In this document: one piece after another, positions 18,293 to 26,615 of the stretch
Layout: each line of letters begins with the position of its first letter
Position numbering within the stretch: the first letter of the stretch is position 1
Assembly: GCA_033283165.1 (NCBI GenBank)
Contig: JAWMQL010000003.1
Coordinates: 434,001-498,000, forward strand
Reading direction: 5' to 3'
Length of the DNA stretch: 64,000 bases
Origin: JAWMQL01 sp033283165
GTDB taxonomy: Bacteria > Pseudomonadota > Gammaproteobacteria > Pseudomonadales > Halieaceae
Translations under genes and position numbers: made by a program
The notes under the pieces: model-generated
What the model was told of the DNA's origin: nothing
The model's database searches: none
The model's input: only the letters and a program-made list of their open reading frames with translations

Positions 18293-19155
18293 GCGTTGCC
18301 GTCCTCTGCTGCGGCCCGGGGCGGTGTCAAAAAGCGTTGCCAGACGCCCTCCAGCCCCTCCAGGCGCGGCAATTCTACACCCAGATCCGGGCTGTAGGGA
18401 CCATCCCGATGAAAATCGCTGCCCAGGGAGATTGCCAGCCCCTGTTCCCGCGCCAGGCGCGTGAGCCGGGCGGTCTGGTCCGGGTGCTGGCGGCCGCTGG
18501 TGATCTCGATCGCACGGCCACCGGCGGCGGCGAAATCCACCGCCAGGCGCCGCAATTTCATGCGGGTGAAGCGGTATTTCAGGGGGTGGGCCAGCACCGC
18601 CACGCCGCCGGCGTCAACAATCCAGCCGACCGCGCGGGCCAGTTCCGGCCAGAACGCCTTCACATCGCCGGTTTTGCCCTGTCCCAGATACTTGTCGAAG
18701 GCCTCGTTGATGTCCGCCACGTGACCCTGCTCCACCATCCACTCGGCGAAATGCGGCCGGCCCAGCTGGGAATCCCCCGCGTGCCGACAGGCACCCTCCA
18801 GGGCACCGGGAAAGCCCCGGGAGGCCAGCCGCACGGCAATTTTCTCGCCCCGCAGCCGGCGCGCCTGGTCCAGTTCCGCCAGCCCCTCGGCCATGGCCGG
18901 GTGGTCACAATCCATGCCCAGGCCGACGATGTGCACGGTGGTGCCGGACCAACGGCAGGACAACTCCACCCCCGGAATCAGCCGCGGCAACCCGTCCTGC
19001 CGCGCCAGCCGGGCGGCTTCCCGATAGCCCGCCACGGTGTCGTGATCGGTGATCGCAAACAGTTCCACAGCGCGCTCGGCGGCGCGCGCCAGCAGCTCGG
19101 CCGGGCTCAGGGCGCCGTCAGAGGCACTGCTGTGGGTATGGAAGTCTATGCGCAC
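18289..19155 (-). CDS. rnm: PHP-domain 5'-3' exoribonuclease RNase AM
   Basis: 288-aa PHP phosphoesterase (YciV/Rnm), which in E. coli matures the 5' ends of 5S, 16S and 23S rRNA and degrades 3',5'-bisphosphates. The metal motifs are DFHTHSSASDG, ITDHDT, and later LAHPLKY and SLGSDFHRDG. It is followed in overlap by yciO, as in E. coli, and is divergent from yciB by 92 bp. Confidence 0.93.
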   Translation of the reverse strand: MRIDFHTHSSASDGALSPAELLARAAERAVELFAITDHDTVAGYREAARLARQDGLPRLIPGVELSCRWSGTTVHIVGLGMDCDHPAMAEGLAELDQARRLRGEKIAVRLASRGFPGALEGACRHAGDSQLGRPHFAEWMVEQGHVADINEAFDKYLGQGKTGDVKAFWPELARAVGWIVDAGGVAVLAHPLKYRFTRMKLRRLAVDFAAAGGRAIEITSGRQHPDQTARLTRLAREQGLAISLGSDFHRDGPYSPDLGVELPRLEGLEGVWQRFLTPPRAAAEDGNA

Positions 19156-19247
19156 AATCTTTACACTCTACTGCCCGGCAAATCCGGGCCCCTGCAATAG
19201 TCGTCCCGACGGGCGTCGCATGGTAACACGGTGGACCCCCTGTACTC

Positions 19248-19835
19248 ATGAGCCAACTGATCGAATTCATTCCCATCGCCCTGTTCTTCATCGTCTACCA
19301 GATGAAGGGCGAGACGCTGGAAATCGCCGGCTTCAGCCACACCTTCGACGGCATTTTCTCCGCCACCGCGGTATTGATTGTGGCCACCGCGGTGCAGCTG
19401 GTGGTCAGCTACGCCCTGACCCGGAAACTGGAAAAACGCATGATCTGGTTGTTCCTGGCAGTGCTGGTATTCGGCGGCGCCACCCTGGTGTTCCGCAACC
19501 AGATGTTTATCCAGTGGAAGCCGACCATATTCAACTGGGTGCTGGCACTGGCCTTCGGCATCTCCCAGTTTGTCGGGGAAAAGAACCTGATGGAGCGCAC
19601 CCTGGGCACCCAGATCCAGCTGCCGAAGCCGGTCTGGACCCGCCTCAATGTTCTGTGGGTGAGCAACTTCGCCGTGGTCGGAGGGCTCAACCTGGTGGTA
19701 GCCTACTCCTTCAGCGAGGCGACCTGGGTCAGTTACAAACTCTACTCCGCCATCGGCTTCACCCTGCTGCTGACCATCATCACGGCGCTGCTGATTCACC
19801 CGCACCTGAACGAAGAACAACTGACCGACAAGTAA
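19248..19835 (+). CDS. yciB: Septation/envelope protein YciB
   Basis: 195-aa inner-membrane protein with five to six hydrophobic helices. Start MSQLIEFIPIALFFIVYQM, the FNWVLALAFGISQFVGEKNLM core and VWTRLNVLWVSNFAVVGGLN are diagnostic of YciB (intracellular septation protein A). The family affects cell division and envelope integrity. Its neighbours rnm and yciO match the enterobacterial arrangement. Confidence 0.95.
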   Translation: MSQLIEFIPIALFFIVYQMKGETLEIAGFSHTFDGIFSATAVLIVATAVQLVVSYALTRKLEKRMIWLFLAVLVFGGATLVFRNQMFIQWKPTIFNWVLALAFGISQFVGEKNLMERTLGTQIQLPKPVWTRLNVLWVSNFAVVGGLNLVVAYSFSEATWVSYKLYSAIGFTLLLTIITALLIHPHLNEEQLTDK

Positions 19836-19844
19836 GGATCCAAT

Positions 19845-20507
19845 GTGTTACGCACCCTGCCCCTGATACTTATCCTGCTGGGCACACTCGCCCAGGCCCA
19901 GGATACCCGCTATATCAGTGACAAACAGTTCATTCCCGTGCGCAGCGGCGCCGGCAACCAGTTCCGCATCATTCACCGCGGCCTGCCCTCGGGCACCCGG
20001 CTCATCGTCAAGCGCATCGACGGTGACTGGGCCGAGATCAGTACCGAGGGAGGTATCGACGGCTGGGTGCGCGCCCAGTACCTCATGAGCGACCTGCCGG
20101 CCCAGAACAAGCTGGACGCCGCGGTGTCCCGGGCCGAGACACTGGCGGCCCAGAACGCCGAGCTGAAGCAGCAGCTACAGGCCCTTCGTGCAGAAAAAAC
20201 CACGCTGGAAGGCGAGCTGGGCGAGACCAGCGCCCAGCTGGGCCAGGTTTCCGACGAATTCACCCAGCTGAAGCAGATCTCCGGCAAGGCGGTGCAGCTG
20301 GATACCGACAACCGGCGCCTGGTGGAGAGTGCGGAGAACCTGCGCTCCGAGGTGGAAATGCTGGAAGTCGAGAACCAGCGGCTGCAGGACAAGCTGGACA
20401 GCGAGGCGTTCATGAACGGCGCGCTGGCCGTGCTGTTGGGGGTTGTTATTACCCTGGTGGTGCCGCGCCTGTGGCCCAAGAAACGCCGCAGCTCCAGCTG
20501 GGCCTGA
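19845..20507 (+). CDS. SH3-domain and membrane-anchor protein (TIGR04211/YgiM-like)
   Basis: 220-aa envelope protein: cleavable signal (LPLILILLGTLAQA), bacterial SH3b domain (residues about 22-85: RYISDKQFIPVRSGAGNQF, GWVRAQYLM), a long coiled coil (95-190), then one C-terminal transmembrane helix (FMNGALAVLLGVVITLVVPRL) with a basic cytoplasmic tail. The GTG at 19845 is the start, since the overlapping ATG is out of frame. It is nine bases after yciB. The role is unknown; SH3b domains often bind peptidoglycan. Confidence 0.88.
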   Translation: MLRTLPLILILLGTLAQAQDTRYISDKQFIPVRSGAGNQFRIIHRGLPSGTRLIVKRIDGDWAEISTEGGIDGWVRAQYLMSDLPAQNKLDAAVSRAETLAAQNAELKQQLQALRAEKTTLEGELGETSAQLGQVSDEFTQLKQISGKAVQLDTDNRRLVESAENLRSEVEMLEVENQRLQDKLDSEAFMNGALAVLLGVVITLVVPRLWPKKRRSSSWA

Positions 20508-20543
20508 CCATTGTACTTTTTATCCAACCGCAGGAGACCTGAC

Positions 20544-21113
20544 GTGCTGCACAGAATACTGGTTTTTGTCCTGAGCCTGAGCCTGGCCCCACTGGCGCTG
20601 GCACAGGAGGACGCGAACGACAATCCGCAGGTGATCATCAGCACCAGTGCCGGCCTGATGACGGTGGAACTGTTCGCCGACAAGGCGCCCGTGACGGTCG
20701 CCAACTTCTTGAAGTACGTGGATTCCGGCCACTACGAGGGCACCATTTTTCACCGCGTGATCAACAACTTCATGATCCAGGGCGGCGGCTTCACCCAGGA
20801 CCTGGAGCAGAAGGAAACGAGGGCGCCGATCGTCAACGAGTCCAAGAACCGCCTGCACAATGTGCGCGGCACCCTGGCCATGGCGCGCACCGCGGACCCG
20901 GACTCGGCCACGTCGCAGTTCTTTATCAACCATCGCAACAACCTGCGCCTCGACTGGGCGCCGGGCAAGCCAGGCTACACCGTGTTCGGCAAGGTGATCG
21001 ACGGCATGTACGTGGTGGACAGCATCGCCTCCATGCCCACGGGCAAAACGAAGGGCTTCATGGACGTGCCGGTGGAACCGGTCTTTATCAACGAGATTGT
21101 CCGCGTCGAGTGA
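20544..21113 (+). CDS. Periplasmic peptidyl-prolyl cis-trans isomerase (cyclophilin)
   Basis: 189-aa PpiA-type cyclophilin. The signal peptide ends at LALAQE. The core motifs TSAGLMTVELFADKAPVTVANF, FHRVINNFMIQGGG (catalytic Arg), ATSQFFINH and YTVFGKVIDGM are all present. GTG at 20544 with CAGGAGA upstream is chosen; this start exposes a clean signal peptide. It overlaps pdxJ by one base. Confidence 0.93.
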   Translation: MLHRILVFVLSLSLAPLALAQEDANDNPQVIISTSAGLMTVELFADKAPVTVANFLKYVDSGHYEGTIFHRVINNFMIQGGGFTQDLEQKETRAPIVNESKNRLHNVRGTLAMARTADPDSATSQFFINHRNNLRLDWAPGKPGYTVFGKVIDGMYVVDSIASMPTGKTKGFMDVPVEPVFINEIVRVE

Positions 21114-21880
21114 TGATCGCCCTCAGCGTCAACCTCAACAAGATCGCGCTGATCCGCAATTCGCGTGATACCACCAACCCGAGCGTCCCGCAGCACGCAC
21201 AGATGTGCATCGACGCGGGGGCGGACGGCATCACCGTTCACCCGCGCCCGGACCAGCGCCATATCCGCGCCCGGGACTGTTATGAACTGGCCGCCATGCT
21301 GCAGGTGGAGTTCAATATCGAGGGCAACCCTTTCACCAGTGCACGCGCCAGCGACCGCGCCGGGGTAGGCGATTATCCCGGCTTTATGGCCCTGGTGAAG
21401 GACATTCGCCCGGCCCAGTGCACCCTGGTGCCCGATACCGACGGCCAGCTGACCTCCGACCACGGCTTTGACCTGAAGAAAGACGGCGACCGCGTGGCTC
21501 CCCTGGTGCAGGAGTTGCAGTCGCTGGGGATTCGCACCAGCCTGTTCATGGACCCCGACCCGGAGCAGATCCGTCTCGCGGCCCAGACCGGCACCGACCG
21601 GATCGAACTGTACACCGAGAGCTACGCCAAAGCCTTCGCCCGGGGCGACAATGTAGACGCGGTGTACGCACAGTTCCACAAGGCCGCCGAGGTCGCGGCT
21701 GAGGAAGGCCTGGGCCTGAACGCGGGCCACGATCTCGACCTGAACAACCTGCCGCGCTTCAGCACGATCCCGGGACTGCTGGAAGTGTCCATCGGCCATG
21801 CGCTGACCGTGGATGCCATTCGCATGGGCCTGGCCAACGCGGTGCGGGCCTACCAGCAGGCACTGGGGAAAACACTATGA
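21113..21880 (+). CDS. pdxJ: Pyridoxine 5'-phosphate synthase
   Basis: 255-aa TIM-barrel enzyme that condenses 1-deoxy-xylulose 5-phosphate with 3-amino-2-oxopropyl phosphate in vitamin B6 synthesis. Recognised by LSVNLNKIALIRNSR, GITVHPRPDQRHIR (active-site His), EFNIEGNP, TLVPD, RIELYTE and GLNAGHDLDLNNL. ATG at 21113 shares a base with the preceding stop (TGATG). It is not beside recO/acpS as in E. coli. Confidence 0.97.
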   Translation: MIALSVNLNKIALIRNSRDTTNPSVPQHAQMCIDAGADGITVHPRPDQRHIRARDCYELAAMLQVEFNIEGNPFTSARASDRAGVGDYPGFMALVKDIRPAQCTLVPDTDGQLTSDHGFDLKKDGDRVAPLVQELQSLGIRTSLFMDPDPEQIRLAAQTGTDRIELYTESYAKAFARGDNVDAVYAQFHKAAEVAAEEGLGLNAGHDLDLNNLPRFSTIPGLLEVSIGHALTVDAIRMGLANAVRAYQQALGKTL

Positions 21881-22407
21881 ACGGCAAACTGAGGGCCCTG
21901 CTGGACAAGCAGGAAATCACCGAACTGGTGCACAGCTTCGCCCGCGCGGCGGATCGCCACGACCACGAACGCATGCGCAGCCTCTATCACCCCGATGCCA
22001 TCGACGATCACGGCGCCTTCTTCAAGGGCCTGGCGATGGAGTTCATCGACCGCCTGCCGGAAATCCAGGCGCCCATGCAGATCCTGCACCACAACATCAC
22101 CACGGTGAACATCGAACTGGACGGCGATTACGCCGAGGGCGAGGTCTACGTGCTCGCGTTTCACCAGGTGGCCACCGACGAGGGCCTGGTAGACCTGCTG
22201 ATCGGCGGGCGCTATTTCGACAAATACGAAAAACGCGGGGGCGTATGGAAGTTCAGCCACCGGGCGGTGGTGGCCGACTGGACCCGCTACCACGAGCCCT
22301 CCGCGGTGGTGCTGGACCACCCCATGATCGAGGGTTCGCATATCGGCCGGCCCGGACCCACAGATCCTTCCTACAGCTTTTTCCGCCTGCTCAAACGCGG
22401 CGCCTGA
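21877..22407 (+). CDS. NTF2/SnoaL-like domain protein
   Basis: 176-aa protein of the SnoaL_4 type (scytalone-dehydratase-like fold): QEITELVHSFARAADRHDHERMRSLYHPDAIDDHG, ILHHNITTVNIELDGDYAEGEVYVLAFH. Such proteins act as dehydratases, isomerases or ring-hydroxylation partners; the substrate is unknown. It overlaps pdxJ by four bases (ATGA) and runs 17 bases into the converging methyltransferase gene. Confidence 0.85.
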   Translation: MNGKLRALLDKQEITELVHSFARAADRHDHERMRSLYHPDAIDDHGAFFKGLAMEFIDRLPEIQAPMQILHHNITTVNIELDGDYAEGEVYVLAFHQVATDEGLVDLLIGGRYFDKYEKRGGVWKFSHRAVVADWTRYHEPSAVVLDHPMIEGSHIGRPGPTDPSYSFFRLLKRGA

Positions 22408-23089
22408 GCACCGCGCTCGATAAGCCTGCCGCGATACCAGCCTCGCCCAGGTAGACCCGCACGTCGCGGAACTCCGCCGACTCATCCAGGTCCGGCAGTG
22501 TGCAGGCCTGCTCCCGCGCGATCTGGCGATAGGGCGGCAGGTTGAAATCCCTGATGCGCGAGTCCGCCACCAGGGTCTGCGGCGCCCGCTGCAGGAAGCG
22601 CTCCAGCCAGGGCAGATTGCCGCGGTCGTACAGCACGTCGGCGACGATGATCAGGTCGATCTCGCCGACGACCTGCTCGTAATCGTCCACCAGGGTCAGC
22701 TCCACGCCATTCAATCGTGCGTTGGCGGCGGTGGCCGCCAGGGCCTGGGGATCGAGGTCACAGGCTATGGTCTCACGCGCCCCGGCCAGGGCCGCCGCCA
22801 CCGCCACCACCCCCGAACCGCAACCGAAATCCAGCACTCGACGGCCGCGCACCCATTCCGGTTGCTCGAGCAGGTAGCGGGCCAGCACCTGCCCCGAGGC
22901 CCAGCAGAATACCCAGTACAGGGGCTTGTTCATCAGCTGCAGCATCTGCTCTTGGCTCAGCGCGTGCTGGGGGTAATCGGCGTTCAACAGGAACAACTGC
23001 AGCTGCGGGGTGTGCGGCAGGGCCGTGGCCTCGATGCGCGCACCGGGCAGGTGGGGGGCGATGAATTTTGTCAGCTGGGGTTCGATCAT
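22391..23089 (-). CDS. Class I SAM-dependent methyltransferase (ETFB-lysine/protein MTase-like)
   Basis: 232-aa methyltransferase. The SAM-binding motif I is VLDFGCGSGVVAVAAALAGA (about 80-100), then CDLDPQAL and VDLIIVADVLYD-like IDLIIVADVLYDRGN. This pattern resembles the METTL20/Efm-type protein lysine methyltransferases, including ETF-beta methylases; the target is not proven. ATG at 23089 is preferred over a TTG two codons earlier. Divergent from rluA by 13 bp. Confidence 0.85.
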   Translation of the reverse strand: MIEPQLTKFIAPHLPGARIEATALPHTPQLQLFLLNADYPQHALSQEQMLQLMNKPLYWVFCWASGQVLARYLLEQPEWVRGRRVLDFGCGSGVVAVAAALAGARETIACDLDPQALAATAANARLNGVELTLVDDYEQVVGEIDLIIVADVLYDRGNLPWLERFLQRAPQTLVADSRIRDFNLPPYRQIAREQACTLPDLDESAEFRDVRVYLGEAGIAAGLSSAVLRRRV

Positions 23090-23102
23090 CGACAATGGGG
23101 CT

Positions 23103-23762
23103 ATGGAATTACCGCCCTATATTGTGCCCCACAGCGAGGAGGAAATCGTCATCCTGCACGAGGATGACGACCTGCTGCTGGTGCGCAAGCCGCACCTGCT
23201 GCTCAGTGTCCCCGGAAGGCACCCGCTCAACCACGACTGCCTGATCAGCCGCCTGCAGCGCGACTATCCCGGCGCGTCCATCGTGCACCGGCTGGACCTG
23301 GACACCTCGGGTATCATGGTGATCCCGCTGAACAAGGCCTGCCATGGCCATATCAGCCGCCAGTTCCAGCAGCGCCGGGTGGAGAAGAGCTACGAGGCGG
23401 TGGTGTGGGGGGAAGTGGTGCAAGACAGCGGCGAGATCGACCTGCCCATCGCCACCGACTGGCCCAACCGGCCGCTGCAGATGATCTGCCACGAGCGCGG
23501 CAAGGCGGCCCTGACCCGCTACGAGGTCATGGCGCGGCTGGCAGGTCGCACCCGCCTGTTGCTGAAACCGGTGACCGGTCGCTCCCACCAGTTGCGCATC
23601 CACCTGCGGGAGCTGGGCCACCCGATCCTCGGCTGTGACATGTATGCCCACCCGCAGGCCCTGGCGATGTCCGACCGCCTGCTGCTGCACGCCACCCGGC
23701 TGGCCTTTGAGCACCCGGCCAGCGGCGAGTGGCTGGAGGGGTATTGTGCGGCGGATTTTTAG
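23103..23762 (+). CDS. rluA: tRNA/23S rRNA pseudouridine synthase RluA
   Basis: 219 aa, the same length as E. coli RluA, which modifies U746 of 23S rRNA and U32 of several tRNAs. Catalytic Asp in IVHRLDLDTSGIMV; LLSVPGRHPLNHDCLISRLQRDYP is the RluA-specific N-terminal motif; LKPVTGRSHQLRIHLRELGHPILGC is the C-terminal signature. Followed by a 98-bp gap holding the LexA box of the next gene. Confidence 0.94.
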   Translation: MELPPYIVPHSEEEIVILHEDDDLLLVRKPHLLLSVPGRHPLNHDCLISRLQRDYPGASIVHRLDLDTSGIMVIPLNKACHGHISRQFQQRRVEKSYEAVVWGEVVQDSGEIDLPIATDWPNRPLQMICHERGKAALTRYEVMARLAGRTRLLLKPVTGRSHQLRIHLRELGHPILGCDMYAHPQALAMSDRLLLHATRLAFEHPASGEWLEGYCAADF

Positions 23763-23823
23763 GGAGGGGTGGCCGCATTTGATCTGTCACGGTGCTTGCC
23801 GGTGGGAGTTCTGAAGCCTACGA

Positions 23824-23843
23824 TACTGTATAAATACACAGTT
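23824..23843 (+). promoter_or_regulatory. LexA (SOS) box
   Basis: TACTGTATAAATACACAGTT has the CTGT-N8-ACAG core and matches the E. coli consensus at 17 of 20 positions. It lies 18 bases before the HNH endonuclease ATG and contains a TATAAA that could be the -10, so LexA would block initiation directly. Confidence 0.8.
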
Positions 23844-23860
23844 TCTAGCAGGTGCTGTCC

Positions 23861-25246
23861 ATGGGACTTCCCGCCATACAGGTAACCGCGTCGGGCGCGG
23901 ACGATGAACTGCTCGGGCAGGAAATCGTGCTGCTGTCTGCGCGAATCAATGTGGCCAACTACCGGCTGCTGAAACTGATCGCCGAGTTCGACCGGCGCGG
24001 CGCCTGGCGCTGTGGTGGGACCGTGCGCTCCTGCGCCCACTGGCTGGTGGCCAAGTGCGGCATCGACCTGGGCGCGGCCCGGGAGCGGGTGCGGGTGGCG
24101 CGGCGACTGCTGGATTTGCCGCTGGTCGATGCCGCGTTTGCCGGTGGCGACCTGAGTTTCTCCAAGGCCCGCGCTATCACCCGCGTAGCCACGCCGGACA
24201 ACGAGGGCCTGTTGCTGGGACTGGCGGAACAGGTCACCGCCGGGCACCTGGAAAAGGTGGTGGCCCGCTACGAGCCGGTGCCGGATGTGGTCATTCCGGC
24301 CGAGGCACAGGTGATCCAGCTGGCGGATGCGGCCGAGGGGGCCGCGGAGTCGCTGGCAGGTGAGGCGCCGGCGGGCGAAACGCCGGGCGCCGCCGGGCGG
24401 GAACAGGCCCGGGAAGAGGCCCGGGAGATGTTCTGGTTCCAGGACGAGGACGGCAACTGGGTCATCCACGCCAGGCTGCCGCCGGAGCAGGGACAACTGG
24501 TGGTGAAAACCCTGGAAGCCCTCACCCGACCCCTGGTGGAGGAACGCAAGGACGAATGCAAGGCGCTGCAGGCGGCGCGGCTCCGGGCCGCGGCAAAAGC
24601 TATCCGTCGTCATCCCGGCGAAAGCCGGGAACCAGTCCCCGAACTGCACCAGGTGGAAGAAAAAATCTCCGCGGAAACGTTTGGCGAATTCATGAACCAG
24701 GCCCGGGCGGATGCCTTCGGCAACCTGGTGGAGCACTTCCTGGCCATGGCGCCGGACTACCGCCAGCTGCAGGGGCTGACCGGGGCGGAGCGGTGCCAGG
24801 TGATCCTGCATATCGACGTGAATACCCTGCGGCAGCAGCGGGCCGGGGTGTGCTGCGCGCACGGCCGGGCGCACTTCGAGGACACGCCGTGGCTTTCCGC
24901 GGAAACGGCCCGGCGGTTGGGCTGTGACGCCTCACTGGCCACGGTATTGGAAGACGAGCAGGGTCGGGTGCTGAACGTGGGGCGACGAACGCGGGTGGTG
25001 CCGGCGCCTGTCCGGCGGGCGCTGAAGGAGCGGGATGGCTGTTGCCGGTTCCCCGGGTGCTCGGAGTCGAGGTACGTGGACGCTCATCACGCAATTCACT
25101 GGGCGGATGGCGGCGAGACCTCGCTGGAGAACCTGGTCACCTTGTGCCGCTTTCACCACACGCGGCTGCACGCGGGGTACTTTGAGATGCGGCGCGGGGC
25201 CGGGGGTGGCTGGGAGTTCATCCGGGCGGGGCCGGATCAGAGGTAG
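23861..25246 (+). CDS. HNH endonuclease with DUF222 (13E12-like) domain
   Basis: 461-aa protein. N-terminal DUF222 region (residues about 15-300) includes SCAHWLVAKCGIDLGAARER and LSFSKARAITR. The C-terminal HNH nuclease has zinc-type CRFPGC and YVDAHHAIHWADGG, with NLVTLCRFHHTRLH. Function of DUF222-HNH proteins is not settled; they are often multicopy or mobile. A REP-like palindrome is read in frame at 24605-24637 (residues about 249-259, RRHPGESREPV). ATG at 23861; a GTG three codons earlier is possible. An SOS box controls it (inference). It overlaps the next, converging gene by 10 bp. Confidence 0.9.
   Translation: MGLPAIQVTASGADDELLGQEIVLLSARINVANYRLLKLIAEFDRRGAWRCGGTVRSCAHWLVAKCGIDLGAARERVRVARRLLDLPLVDAAFAGGDLSFSKARAITRVATPDNEGLLLGLAEQVTAGHLEKVVARYEPVPDVVIPAEAQVIQLADAAEGAAESLAGEAPAGETPGAAGREQAREEAREMFWFQDEDGNWVIHARLPPEQGQLVVKTLEALTRPLVEERKDECKALQAARLRAAAKAIRRHPGESREPVPELHQVEEKISAETFGEFMNQARADAFGNLVEHFLAMAPDYRQLQGLTGAERCQVILHIDVNTLRQQRAGVCCAHGRAHFEDTPWLSAETARRLGCDASLATVLEDEQGRVLNVGRRTRVVPAPVRRALKERDGCCRFPGCSESRYVDAHHAIHWADGGETSLENLVTLCRFHHTRLHAGYFEMRRGAGGGWEFIRAGPDQR
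24605..24637 (+). repeat. REP-like palindrome copy 3, inside a coding sequence
   Basis: ATCCCGGCGAAAGCCGGGA with flanking CGTCGTC and ACCAGTC, the reverse-orientation form of the copies at 1787 and 17591. It is translated in frame in the linker of the DUF222-HNH protein and keeps the reading frame open. Confidence 0.8.
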
Positions 25247-26040
25247 CTGCACCAGTCACTCCAGCTGCCGCCGTACAGGATGGCGTCGTCACGCCCCAGG
25301 GTAGCCAGGGAAAACAGGTTGACGCAGGCGGTCACACCGGAGCCGCAGTAGACCACCAGTTGCTGTTCATCCAGCAGGTCGTTCCAGTGGGCGCGCTGGG
25401 CTGATTCGTCGCGCAGGCTGCCGCCCTCATGGGTCACGTTCTGCCAGGGGCGGTTCAGGGCCCCGGGGATATGTCCGGCTACCGGGTCGACGGGCTCTTC
25501 CAGGCCGAGGTAGCGGCGCTCCTCGCGGGAGTCTACCAACGCGGCGCCGGTTTCCTGCAACTGGCGCAGGCTGTCGATGTCGCACAGTCCGGACCAGTCG
25601 CCCACCGCGGGCACGGGACAGGGGCACGGCGAGGGGGCCTCGGATTCCAGGGGCAGTCCTGCGGCGCGCCAGGCGGCCAGGCCCCCATTCAACAGCCGCG
25701 GCGGCCGGTAGCCGAGACTGCGCATCATCCACCACAGGCGCGCGGCGAAGGCCAGCCGGTTGTCATCGTAGGCCACCACCGCGGTGTCGCGGTCGACGCC
25801 GCAAGCGGCCAGCCGCTCGGCAAAAGTGCCGGGCTGCGGCAGGGGATGACGCCCGCCGTGCTCGGCTACCGGTCCTGACAGGTCCCGGTTCAGGTCCAGG
25901 TAACAGGCGCCGGGGACATGCGCCTGGTGGTACAGGCGACGCCCCTCGTCGGGATCGGCGAGAGAGAAGCGGCAGTCAAATATCACGGTGTCGGTGGCAG
26001 CCGCCAGTTCCTCGCTGTTGATCAGAAAATCACTGTCCAT
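25237..26040 (-). CDS. sseA: 3-mercaptopyruvate/thiosulfate sulfurtransferase
   Basis: 267-aa two-domain rhodanese. The inactive N-terminal domain (IFDCRFSLADPDEGRRLYHQAHVPGA) is followed by the catalytic domain with Cys loop CGSGVTAC; the CGSGVT six-residue loop is typical of the mercaptopyruvate type. It moves sulfane sulfur to thiols or cyanide. Conserved AHVPGA and AGHIPGA-like pairs are seen. It converges with and overlaps the HNH gene by 10 bp, and is divergent from the DUF2244 gene. Confidence 0.9.
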   Translation of the reverse strand: MDSDFLINSEELAAATDTVIFDCRFSLADPDEGRRLYHQAHVPGACYLDLNRDLSGPVAEHGGRHPLPQPGTFAERLAACGVDRDTAVVAYDDNRLAFAARLWWMMRSLGYRPPRLLNGGLAAWRAAGLPLESEAPSPCPCPVPAVGDWSGLCDIDSLRQLQETGAALVDSREERRYLGLEEPVDPVAGHIPGALNRPWQNVTHEGGSLRDESAQRAHWNDLLDEQQLVVYCGSGVTACVNLFSLATLGRDDAILYGGSWSDWCSYL

Positions 26041-26091
26041 GGGCAGGCACTTTTGACTAAACTGGGACCAGACAGGATACGGGTTTCCGCG

Positions 26092-26595
26092 ATGGTTACC
26101 ACCTCTCGCAATGCACGGCAGCTGAAGATCGTGGTCAGCCCCAACTGCTCCGCCAGTTGGCGCGCCAACAAGTTGCTGCTGATCGGCCTGGCCGTGCCCT
26201 CGCTGCTGATCGCCGGTGCGTTCGCGCTGGCCGGCGCCTGGGTGGTGCTACCTTTCGCGGGGCTGGAGTTGACCGCGCTGGGCTCAGCGCTGTACTACGT
26301 CAACTGGAAGCTGCGCTATCGCCATGTGATCACCCTCAGTGACGACAGCGTGCGCATCGACAAGGGCTATTACGCACCGCGCCAGAGCTGGCAGTTCCCG
26401 CGCCAGCACACCGGACTGGCCATACGACCCGAACGCCACCCCTGGGACGGGCCGGACCTGTGGCTGCACGACCGCTCCGAGCGGGTCACCGTGGGGGAAT
26501 TCCTGAACCGGGAGGACAGCCTGAAGCTGGTGGAACTGCTACGCCGGGAAGTGCGGGTGGCCAGTCACAGCCGGTCTGGCCAGCGCCGTTTCTAG
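26092..26595 (+). CDS. DUF2244-family membrane protein
   Basis: 167-aa protein with two hydrophobic helices near residues 26-68 (LLLIGLAVPSLLIAGAFALAG, VVLPFAGLELTALGSALYYV) and a C-terminal soluble part (HVITLSDDSVRIDKG, WPDLWL-like segment, SLKLVELLRREV). This matches DUF2244, often near cytochrome oxidase genes in other species, but function is unknown. ATG at 26092 lies 51 bp from the divergent sulfurtransferase; a TTGACT at 26053 may be its -35. Confidence 0.85.
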   Translation: MVTTSRNARQLKIVVSPNCSASWRANKLLLIGLAVPSLLIAGAFALAGAWVVLPFAGLELTALGSALYYVNWKLRYRHVITLSDDSVRIDKGYYAPRQSWQFPRQHTGLAIRPERHPWDGPDLWLHDRSERVTVGEFLNREDSLKLVELLRREVRVASHSRSGQRRF

Positions 26596-26615
26596 CGCGT
26601 CGATACCGCACGGAC

